DNA of 46,757 nucleotides, taken from the NCBI GenBank assembly GCA_022826925.1, contig JAJDTX010000190.1, positions 1-46,757 on the forward strand. The letters are read 5' to 3'. The stretch's first letter is position 1. Every line of letters starts with the position of its first letter. The notes under the pieces were generated by a model. The model saw only the letters and a list, made by a program, of their open reading frames with translations, was not told where the DNA came from and did no database searches. The position numbers and the translations under genes were made by a program. Below, piece after piece: positions 7,761 to 15,530 of this stretch. The DNA comes from Bryobacterales bacterium. Lineage in GTDB: Bacteria > Acidobacteriota > Terriglobia > Bryobacterales > UBA6623.

Positions 7761-8972
7761 CTACTGAGTGACGATCTGGACCAAGCCAGCAGACTTTGCC
7801 GCTGTCATCCGTGTGCCGGCGGCGGCCGTGCGACGGGCTAGCTCGTCGATCTCCAACTCCTCAGCACCTTTCACGTCACTGCGAAAGATGTTCGCGATGG
7901 GCTGGGTCCACTTCTCGGCGATCGCCCCCGCCCCGAGGATGACTCCCAGCACGGGCGCGACGTCGCCCGCGTTCGTGTCCGTGTCCCAGCCAGCCATGAC
8001 AGCAATTCCGACCGTCTTGTCGAAGTCGCCCTCGCCATAGAGCAGAGCCAATGCGATCACCGCGTTGTTCGGGAACACGCGGCGGTTCTTGGCACCCTCG
8101 GGCGCCCACTTGACATCGATCTGCTCATGAGCCTTTTCCCAGTCGTCTGGCCACTGCTCGTGCCACTGCATCACGTCTCGGATGCAACGGGCGTAGTCGC
8201 TGTCCCCGGGGACTGCCGCGAGCCCTGCCTCCAAGAGCTTGGCCGGGTCGGACTCGAAGAAAGCCTCGGCTGTCACGGCCGCCATGAACATCTCGCCGTA
8301 AACGCCGGCGGTATGAAAGGCAACCTCGGCGTCCATCCTCCCGTACTCGGCGGCTGCCTCCGGGTTCCCGGGAAGCAAAAAGCCCCAAAATTCCCCTTTC
8401 ATCTGGCCCCCCATGAACTCGCCCGCTTCATGCTGGCCCGACTCTGGAGGCCTCACTCCCTCCTTCAAGAGTCGCTCCGCCACCCTCACGGCGCGACCGC
8501 AATTCTGGGCCTCGAACACCGAAAAGGACTCGAGCCACCGGTCGGCGATGTCCTGGCTGGTAATCTCGGGCCCCTTGTCCTCGATCAAGAGCAGGTTCGC
8601 GACTTGGAAGAGCGAGTCATCGTCGGGACCGAACCCAGGCGGACCCCAATGATCCGCCGTGTACCATTTCTCGCGGTCTGGATCCAGGCTAGGCCGCAGT
8701 GTCTTGATGTAGTCGGTAAGCGGCCACTGCCCCAAATCGGTGAGGAACGACTTGAGGTCCCGCTTGTGCATCCTCTGCACGCTCATCCCCAGAGCGCTCC
8801 CGACCGCCTCGCCGAGCCAACCGCCGTGAATCTTCTCAAGGTAGTCGGCAGCACTCAACGAGCGGACCGACGGGCTATCCTCGTCGGTCTGAGGAGCCTG
8901 CGCCCCGCCTCCGCATGCGGCGAGCATGGCGATGGTCAAGCACGTGGCTGGAATTGTGTTCGCTAAGTTCAT
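7761..8972 (-). CDS. ADP-ribosylglycohydrolase-fold lipoprotein
   Basis: A 403-residue protein of the ADP-ribosylglycohydrolase (DraG/ADPRH) family. DraG-type enzymes bind two metal ions through two acidic motifs, and both are present: GPDDDS at 115-120 and GWDTDTNAG at 328-336. The family opening HGGWLGEAVGSALG is at about 49-62. Unlike classical DraG, the protein has a lipoprotein signal with LAAC and Cys20, so it should sit in the periplasm or at the outer membrane, where ADP-ribosylated proteins are not expected. It may hydrolyse another N- or O-glycosidic bond. An AGGA-type site precedes the ATG at 8972. It is the first gene of a five-gene run. Confidence 0.85.
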   Translation of the reverse strand: MNLANTIPATCLTIAMLAACGGGAQAPQTDEDSPSVRSLSAADYLEKIHGGWLGEAVGSALGMSVQRMHKRDLKSFLTDLGQWPLTDYIKTLRPSLDPDREKWYTADHWGPPGFGPDDDSLFQVANLLLIEDKGPEITSQDIADRWLESFSVFEAQNCGRAVRVAERLLKEGVRPPESGQHEAGEFMGGQMKGEFWGFLLPGNPEAAAEYGRMDAEVAFHTAGVYGEMFMAAVTAEAFFESDPAKLLEAGLAAVPGDSDYARCIRDVMQWHEQWPDDWEKAHEQIDVKWAPEGAKNRRVFPNNAVIALALLYGEGDFDKTVGIAVMAGWDTDTNAGDVAPVLGVILGAGAIAEKWTQPIANIFRSDVKGAEELEIDELARRTAAAGTRMTAAKSAGLVQIVTQ

Positions 8973-9568
8973 GGTTTCCTCGTGCTGGTGGCTGCAGACG
9001 CTCGAAGTCTGGGCATCGCACTACGGCTAGAGACGGCGATCGCAGGACCCGGGACTAGGCGGAAGGCAGACTCGGACGCGTCGTTCTCTGGGCTGCGGAA
9101 CCCGTGACCAGTGCCTTCTGCCTCGTAGGGCCGAGAGCCGAAACAAGCATTTTGCCACTCGTCGCAGAGCAACCCTCACTGTTTGTATCGCATCGGCAAG
9201 CCTTTGTGCTCGTCAAACGCAGAATTGGCGGACCGAATAGGCGAGGCGCAGGGAATCGCGCTGTTGTTTCCCACGATGATTCGTTAGACCGTCGCGATCT
9301 TGAACCGGATTATTCCGTGTGGTGGGAGATCGTTAGCAGGGGGTTAGGGGCGGATCAGGATCCCATATTGCAAGTCTTCCCTGTCCTATTTTTCTGCCGC
9401 GCCTAGACTCCTACCGCCGTTGCGAGCAGGTCCCCGCGGAGCGAGACCGTGGCCTGCCGGGGATTCCTCCCCGACTCTACTTGCCGGGTTTCGAACTGAA
9501 TGATCCGTGCCCGGCGCGGGCGGTGCCAGCCTGTCGTTCTTGGACAACCGCACCGGCAGGTGCGGAAA
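8973..9568. other. 596-nt intergenic region
   Basis: No ORF with coding character is supported on either strand. It must hold the promoter of the exported cassette, transcribed leftwards, but I find no convincing -35/-10 pair. Its base composition looks less GC-rich than the flanking genes. A perfect hairpin just past ppdK is listed separately. A tRNA T-arm-like string near 9490 did not hold up. Confidence 0.4.
9548..9565 (-). terminator. Hairpin directly after ppdK
   Basis: A perfect 7-bp stem, CCGCACC (9548-9554) with GGTGCGG (9559-9565), and a 4-nt loop lie 3 nt past the ppdK stop. The following minus-strand bases (TTGTCC) are not a strong U-tract, so this is a likely but unproven terminator. 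Confidence 0.45.
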
Positions 9569-12226
9569 CTAGTTCGCCGAGATCGCAGCCTGTGCCGCGG
9601 CCAGACGCGCGATGGGCACGCGATACGGCGAGCAGCTGACATAGTTCAGCCCGGCGCGCACGCAGAAGGTCACAGATTTCGGATCACCGCCGTGCTCGCC
9701 GCAGATTCCCACCTCGAGCCCGGGACGGGTCTTGCGTCCCTTCTCCAGGGCGATTTCAACCAGCTGGCCAACCCCGCTCGAGTCCAGCACTTGGAACGGG
9801 TCGGCCTCCAGAATGCCCGCTTCCAAATACGGGTTGATAAAGGTCCCGGAATCATCGCGGCTGAAGCCGAACGTGGTCTGGGTCAGATCGTTCGTGCCGA
9901 AGCTGAAGAACTCGGCATGCTGCGCGATCTCGTCGGCAGTCAGCGCTCCCCGCGGCACCTCGATCATTGTCCCGACCTTGTAGTGAACCTTCCGCCCGGC
10001 AGCAGCAAAGACCTCGTTGGCAGTGTCGACGACCACTTTCTTTTGATTCTCGAGTTCCTTGTGGTTGCCAACCAGCGGAATCATCACTTCCGGGATCGCG
10101 TCGACACCCTTCTCAGCGCATTCCACGGCCGCCTCGAAGATTGCGCGCGCTTGCATCGCAGTGATCTCGGGGAATGTGATCCCCAGCCGGCAGCCGCGAT
10201 GTCCCAGCATCGGGTTGAACTCGTGTAGCTCTTCCACGCGCTCCAGCAGCGCCGAGACTTCCCTCTGCTTGGCCTCGTCCCCGCCGCCAGCTTGCAATTG
10301 TGCCAACTCCACCATCAGCTCTTCCCGCTTGGGCAAGAACTCGTGCAGGGGCGGATCGAGCGTGCGCACGATGACTGGGAAGCCGTCCATGACCTCGAAG
10401 AGTTCGACGAAGTCCTGCCTCTGCATCGGCAGCAGCTCGCGCAACGCAGCCGCGCGCGTTTCGGCATCCTCCGCCAGAATCATCTGGCGAACGTGCTCGA
10501 TTCGGTGGGGCTCAAAGAACATGTGCTCGGTGCGGCAAAGGCCGATACCCTCGGCCCCGAAGTTCCGGGCCGTGCGAGCGTCGCGCGGCGTCTCGGCATT
10601 GGCCCGCACCCTGGCCGTGCGGTGCTTGTCGACATGCTCCATGAACTGAGCGAAGTCGCCTGAAGTGGGGTCAGGATCGATGGTCTTGGCCTGGCCGGCG
10701 AATACCTCGCCGGTCGAGCCATCGATGGAAATCCAGTCGCCCTCTCTCAGCGTGTGGCCCTTGCAGGCAATCTGGCCGGCCTTGGCGTCGACGTTCACGT
10801 CGCCCGCGCCGGCGACGCAGGGCGAGCCCATGCCGCGAGCCACCACGGCGGCGTGCGAGGTCATGCCGCCCCTAGAAGTCAGGATGCCCTTGGCAGCTTC
10901 CATGCCGTGAATGTCCTCCGGCGTGGTCTCCGCCCGCACCAGCACCACGGCGTTGCCATTGGCGGCCTCTTCCACGGCGGCATCGGCCGTGAAAACGATC
11001 CGGCCGACGGCGGCGCCGGGTGAGGCCGGCAGACCCACGGTCAGGGTGGTGAGCTGTCCCTTTGACGAGGGCTCGATCACGGGATGCAGCAGCTGGTCCA
11101 AGTGCTGCGGCTCGACCCGCATGACGGCTTCGCGCTCATTGATCAGCCCTTCGTCGACCATGTCCACGGCAAACTTCACCGCGGCGGCACCGGTGCGCTT
11201 GCCGTTGCGCGTCTGCAGCATGAACAGCTTGCCCTCCTCGATCGTGAACTCGAAGTCCTGCACATCGCGGTAGTGCTGCTCTAGCTGGGCCGTGATTGTG
11301 CGGAGTTCGCCGTAGGCCTCGGGCAGCACCGCCTCGAGTTCATTGATCGGGCGGGGGGTGCGGATCCCTGCCACGACATCCTCGCCCTGCGCATTGACCA
11401 AGAACTCTCCGTAGAACTCGTTGGCACCCGTGGCAGGATCGCGCGTGAAGCCTACGCCCGTCGCAGAAGTCTCGCCAAGGTTGCCAAACACCATCGCCTG
11501 CACGTTGACGGCAGTGCCGAGGTCGTGCGGGATGTCGTTCATGCGCCGGTAGTGGTTGGCGCGGGGATTGTCCCAAGACCGGAAGACCGCGTCACGGGCC
11601 ATCTTGAGCTGTTGCTGCGCGTCCTGCGGGAAGTCCTCGGCGAGTGAATTCTTGTAGTGGGCCTTGAACGCTTCGACCACCCCCGCCAGCTGCTCGGCAT
11701 CAAGGTCCATGTCATTCTCGGCACCCGCGGCTTCCTTGATGTCCTCGAGAATCTCCTCGAACTCTCCCTTGGACACGCCCATGACGACGTCGGCGAACAT
11801 CATGATGAAGCGCCGGTAGCAGTCCAGTGCGAAGGTCCGCTTGCCGCTCAGAACAGCGAGACCTTCAGTGGCACTGTCATTGAGGCCGAGGTTGAGGATT
11901 GTGTCCATCATGCCCGGCATGGAGAACTTCGCCCCGGAGCGCACCGACAGCAGCAGCGGGTTGGCGGCATCGCCGAGCTTCTTGCCCATGTCGCTCTCAA
12001 GGTGCTGCAGGGCAGCCGCCATTTCGTCCTCGACCTCGTCGGGCACGCGGTTGCCGCCTGCGAGATACATGTTGCAGACCTGCGTGGAAACTGTGAAGCC
12101 GGGCGGGACAGGCACTCCTGCTAATGCCATCTCGGCCAGATTGGCGCCCTTGCCGCCGAGCGTGTCGCGCATAGACCGGTCGCCATCGGTCTTGGAGCCG
12201 CCGAATGAGAACACATGCTTTGCCAT
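9569..12226 (-). CDS. ppdK: Pyruvate, phosphate dikinase
   Basis: An 885-residue cytosolic enzyme interconverting pyruvate, ATP and phosphate with phosphoenolpyruvate, AMP and pyrophosphate. It works in gluconeogenesis or pyrophosphate-linked glycolysis. The order is typical: N-terminal nucleotide-binding domain (FSFGG at 6-10, GGKGANLAEM at 24-33), a central swivelling domain with the phosphohistidine loop GGMTSHAAVVARGMG (His458), and the C-terminal PEP/pyruvate barrel ending in GICGEHGGDP. Length matches the family. The start at 12226 gives the canonical MAKHVFSFGG opening. The frame stays open 97 codons upstream to 12517, but that extension has no family match. No regulatory protein gene lies next to it. 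Confidence 0.95.
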   Translation of the reverse strand: MAKHVFSFGGSKTDGDRSMRDTLGGKGANLAEMALAGVPVPPGFTVSTQVCNMYLAGGNRVPDEVEDEMAAALQHLESDMGKKLGDAANPLLLSVRSGAKFSMPGMMDTILNLGLNDSATEGLAVLSGKRTFALDCYRRFIMMFADVVMGVSKGEFEEILEDIKEAAGAENDMDLDAEQLAGVVEAFKAHYKNSLAEDFPQDAQQQLKMARDAVFRSWDNPRANHYRRMNDIPHDLGTAVNVQAMVFGNLGETSATGVGFTRDPATGANEFYGEFLVNAQGEDVVAGIRTPRPINELEAVLPEAYGELRTITAQLEQHYRDVQDFEFTIEEGKLFMLQTRNGKRTGAAAVKFAVDMVDEGLINEREAVMRVEPQHLDQLLHPVIEPSSKGQLTTLTVGLPASPGAAVGRIVFTADAAVEEAANGNAVVLVRAETTPEDIHGMEAAKGILTSRGGMTSHAAVVARGMGSPCVAGAGDVNVDAKAGQIACKGHTLREGDWISIDGSTGEVFAGQAKTIDPDPTSGDFAQFMEHVDKHRTARVRANAETPRDARTARNFGAEGIGLCRTEHMFFEPHRIEHVRQMILAEDAETRAAALRELLPMQRQDFVELFEVMDGFPVIVRTLDPPLHEFLPKREELMVELAQLQAGGGDEAKQREVSALLERVEELHEFNPMLGHRGCRLGITFPEITAMQARAIFEAAVECAEKGVDAIPEVMIPLVGNHKELENQKKVVVDTANEVFAAAGRKVHYKVGTMIEVPRGALTADEIAQHAEFFSFGTNDLTQTTFGFSRDDSGTFINPYLEAGILEADPFQVLDSSGVGQLVEIALEKGRKTRPGLEVGICGEHGGDPKSVTFCVRAGLNYVSCSPYRVPIARLAAAQAAISAN

Positions 12227-12956
12227 GTTGGTGATTTCCCTCTGTCTTGGATCGCGTTGCCAGACGCTCTGCGTGGACTCAACAGCCCCGCGCCCACCGT
12301 GCGCAGAGCCAGTGCTATCTGATTGGTCGGAGGTTGGGATCGGAGCGTCGCGACCGGACACCCTCGGGTCCGCAAGCGTAGGTAGCGAAGCCTTGATCTT
12401 AGCAAATTTGGCCGCAATTTTGGCCGCTCGATCCTGGTCCATCAGGCTGCGGCATTGATCGTCTGAACGCGGAGATGACGCCGTTAACGGTGACACAACC
12501 GTGGCGGTTCGGACCATAATCCCGTTCGGACCCGTGCCGCCGGCCCGGCTGGCGTCAACTTTCGTCCTAGCCCGGTGATATTGCCGCTTCAGTCGCGCAC
12601 AGCTTCACGGCAGGCCGCCCGCTCACGGTTGAGACCGCATATTCCACCAAGCTGATCGGCTGTGCCAAGAACAGCTCCCCGCCGGTTTCCGGGAGTGTGA
12701 CAGCCCTGGTCGTCGGGCCGGCTCCAGCCGTGCTCAGAGTTGAAGGCGTCGTGTAGCCGGCCGAGACTCCCGTACCAGCCGGACGGCACGATACTTAGGC
12801 TGCGGCCGATCTTCAGACCGCACCAGTCGGCGAGGATGCACGCGTCCTTAGTGCCAAAAGAGCGGCAAGCGCGTCTAGGCGGAGAGGCGTTGGGTCCGCT
12901 TCGGCAGCACCATGGGAATCGCGAGGACGCATTCGCTGGACTAGACTGATTCCGTC
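12227..12956. other. 730-nt intergenic region
   Basis: This divergent spacer between ppdK and the DUF3179 gene is the longest gene-free stretch of the window. Short reading frames exist on both strands (for example 12589-12789 minus and 12740-12949 plus), but none has a ribosome binding site plus a recognisable protein. A short direct repeat around 12398-12425, AATTTGGCCGC and AATTTTGGCCGC, is the only pattern I noticed. Confidence 0.4.
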
Positions 12957-14396
12957 ATGCTCCGAGTGATTCGGTTCGCGTTGCTGGTCGCGGGACTGCT
13001 GCTCTCCGGCAACGTCTCCGACCTCGGTGCCCAATTTCCTGCCCAGGGACCCAGACTGCCCGGTGACACCTCGGGCAATGCCCCGCTTCGCCGCAGTGTT
13101 CCCCGACCGGGAGCCGACATCGCTGCGACCCTGCGCACTGCGTTGTTCTCACGGAACTGGGCGGACCGTGACCGAGCGCTAAGCTTCGTGGTCAAGCGCA
13201 ACAAGAAGGACGTCATTCCGGCGCTCATCACGGCGCTACGCGTTGTGCCCGACTCTGACGGCCGGCTTCTCGACGCGCTCCAACAACTCGCCGGAGCCAA
13301 GATCCCGAGCGACTGGAAGGCGTGGATGGAGTGGCTGGAGGAGCACCCCGAGATCCGTCCCTACCGGGAGTTCGTTTCCTTCAAGGTAGACCTCCTCGCC
13401 GGGATCGACAGCAGTTTCCGTAGCTTTCTCTACCCGGGGGTGAGGCACGAGATCCGTGTCGAGGAGATCGTCTGGGGAGGGGTCAAGAAGGATGGGATCC
13501 CCGCGCTGGTGAACGCCCAACAGATCCCCGCCGGTGAAGCAACCTACCTCACCGACCGGGAACTGGTCTTCGGGGTCAGCATCAACGGCGACTCGCGCGC
13601 CTATCCGCTCCGCATCCTCGACTGGCACGAGATGTTTAACGACGTCGTAGGCGGCGTCCCGGTGTCCCTCGCCTATTGCACGCTCTGCGGGTCGGGCATC
13701 CTCTTCGACACCCGGGTCCGCGACCGCCCGAAGCCTTTCGCCTTCGGCTCTTCCGGCCTTCTCTATCGGTCGAACAAGCTCATGTACGACACCCAGACGA
13801 AGTCGCTCTGGAATCAATTCACCGGGCGGCCCGTGGTGGGGAAACTGGCCAAATCCGACATCGAGCTGAAGATCCTGCCGGTGGTGATCACGAGCTGGCA
13901 GGACTGGCTCGCCGCCCATCCGGACACCACGGCACTCTCCCTCGACACCGGCTTCGATCGAGACTATCGGCCCGGACGAGCATATGCCGAGTATTTTGCA
14001 AGCCCCGATCTCATGTTTCCCGTGGTGGTCCGAGATCGCCGGCTCGCGCCGAAGGACCGTATCTTCGTTCTACGGGACGGAGCCAACGAAATGGCCTGGG
14101 CCCTCTCGCTCTTCCGAGGCGGCGCCGTCATCCACGACAAAGCGGGACCGCGTGATGTGGTCCTCATCGGAAATGCCCAAACGGAGACGGTCCGCGCCTA
14201 CGAATCGGGAGGACGGACGTTTGTCGCGACTGAGAATGATCCGTCCCGTGTGACGAGCGACGGGACGCAATGGACCGTCACCGAGGCCTCCCTTACCGGA
14301 CCGGGCGGCCAGAGCCTCGCCCGGCTCCCCGGGCATGTCGCTTACTGGTTCGCTTGGCAGAGCTACAAGGCCGGAAAGCCGGCCCGGGTGGAATAG
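12957..14396 (+). CDS. Exported DUF3179 protein
   Basis: A 479-residue protein with an N-terminal signal peptide (about 1-25), a helical HEAT-like segment (50-130) and a DUF3179 domain from about 175 onwards. Family hallmarks are NGDSRAYPLRILDWHEMFND and the cysteine motif SLAYCTLCGSG with Cys241 and Cys244, followed by FGSSGLLYRSN and SLWNQFTG. DUF3179 proteins are common in marine and soil bacteria; their biochemical function is unknown, though the paired cysteines suggest metal or redox chemistry. The ATG at 12957 is the natural start for the signal peptide. The neighbouring genes give no functional clue. Confidence 0.85.
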   Translation: MLRVIRFALLVAGLLLSGNVSDLGAQFPAQGPRLPGDTSGNAPLRRSVPRPGADIAATLRTALFSRNWADRDRALSFVVKRNKKDVIPALITALRVVPDSDGRLLDALQQLAGAKIPSDWKAWMEWLEEHPEIRPYREFVSFKVDLLAGIDSSFRSFLYPGVRHEIRVEEIVWGGVKKDGIPALVNAQQIPAGEATYLTDRELVFGVSINGDSRAYPLRILDWHEMFNDVVGGVPVSLAYCTLCGSGILFDTRVRDRPKPFAFGSSGLLYRSNKLMYDTQTKSLWNQFTGRPVVGKLAKSDIELKILPVVITSWQDWLAAHPDTTALSLDTGFDRDYRPGRAYAEYFASPDLMFPVVVRDRRLAPKDRIFVLRDGANEMAWALSLFRGGAVIHDKAGPRDVVLIGNAQTETVRAYESGGRTFVATENDPSRVTSDGTQWTVTEASLTGPGGQSLARLPGHVAYWFAWQSYKAGKPARVE

Positions 14397-14594
14397 CAGC
14401 TCACCACGGCCGAGCGGGACGGGTCGCCCTCCCGATTCGCAGCACTCGTGTTGCCCCTAGCCCACGTTGACACGGCTGCCCCGAAAATGGCTGTGCTTAC
14501 AGGGCCGCGAACTGGCGCCATTACCAAGACCCCTCGCTCGGGCGGGTCAGGGCTCCGCGACATGGGCGATGCTGGCGCTACCCTGTGAACAGAC

Positions 14595-15524
14595 ATGCAA
14601 CTTGGATTTGTCAGCGCCATCCTGCCCGACCTCTCCTTCGACGAGGTCTGTCGAATCGGGGCAGCGGAGGGCTATGACTGCATCGAGGTCATGTGCTGGC
14701 CGCCCGGCAAGGCCGAGCGCCGGTATGCCGGCGTTACCCACATCGACACTGCCACCCTAGACGATGCCGGCATCGACAGGATCAATGCGTCGCTTGATCG
14801 TCATCAAATCCAGATCAGCGGCCTCGGATACTATCCCAATCCCCTCTCGCCCGACAGCGAAGAGGCCCGTGTTGCCCAAGACCACATTCGCTCTGTAATC
14901 CGAGCCGCACGCGCGCTTGGCCTTTCCACTGTCAACACATTCGTCGGCCGCGACTGGACTCGGTCCGTGGAAGAGAACTGGCCGCGCTTCCTGGAGGTCT
15001 GGCGGCACTTGGTTGCCTATGCCGAGGATCACGGCGTCCGGATCGGAATCGAAAACTGTCCGATGATCTTCACTCGCGATGAATGGCCGGGGGGCAAGAA
15101 TCTTGCCTGCTCGCCCGCCATCTGGCGGCGCATGTTCGAGGACATTCCCAGCCCCTCGTTCGGACTCAACTACGATCCTTCGCATCCGACTTGGATGCAG
15201 ATGGACGCCATCGCCCCATTGCGCGACTTCAGCGACCGCATCTTCCACGTTCACGCGAAGGACGTCCGCGTGGACCAGAAGCTGCTCGACGACGTCGGCA
15301 TCCTGGCGTACCCTCTCCAGTTCCACACGCCCAAGCTCCCCGGGCTGGGCGATGTCGACTGGGGGCGATTCTTCTCTGTCCTGACTTCGACCGGCTACGA
15401 CGGCCCGGTTTGCGTGGAGGTGGAGGATCGCGCTTACGAGGGTTCCTTGGAAGACCGCAAGCTGTCGCTGCGGCAGAGTGCCGGCTTTCTGCGGCAGTAC
15501 ATCCCGGCCCGCCGCGGGCTGTAG
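14595..15524 (+). CDS. Sugar phosphate isomerase/epimerase-like TIM barrel
   Basis: A 309-residue protein of the xylose-isomerase-like TIM barrel (AP endonuclease 2) superfamily. Metal-ligand positions usual for the family are visible: Glu in RIGIENCPM, the LNYDPSHPTW segment, His in IFHVHAKD and Glu in VCVEVED. It has no signal peptide, so unlike the two UxuA-like proteins in this window it should be cytosolic. It is probably an isomerase or epimerase for a sugar, inositol or related polyol; the exact substrate is undetermined. The gene ends only 6 nt from the convergent glyS stop. The ribosome binding site is weak. Confidence 0.85.
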   Translation: MQLGFVSAILPDLSFDEVCRIGAAEGYDCIEVMCWPPGKAERRYAGVTHIDTATLDDAGIDRINASLDRHQIQISGLGYYPNPLSPDSEEARVAQDHIRSVIRAARALGLSTVNTFVGRDWTRSVEENWPRFLEVWRHLVAYAEDHGVRIGIENCPMIFTRDEWPGGKNLACSPAIWRRMFEDIPSPSFGLNYDPSHPTWMQMDAIAPLRDFSDRIFHVHAKDVRVDQKLLDDVGILAYPLQFHTPKLPGLGDVDWGRFFSVLTSTGYDGPVCVEVEDRAYEGSLEDRKLSLRQSAGFLRQYIPARRGL

Positions 15525-15530
15525 GTCTAG

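Noticed and set aside
9480..9520. Possible tRNA T-arm near GGGTTTCGAACTGA
   Set aside because: The five-base stem does not pair on either strand, and no acceptor or anticodon arms can be built around it.
12227..12517. 97-codon N-terminal extension of ppdK
   Set aside because: Canonical PPDK starts at the MAKHVFSFGG-type sequence. The extension is low in family likeness, though kept as an open point.
12571..12753. Open frame with protein-like residues (TVETAYSTKLIGC...)
   Set aside because: It has no start codon or ribosome binding site, is about 60 codons, and matches no family I recognise.
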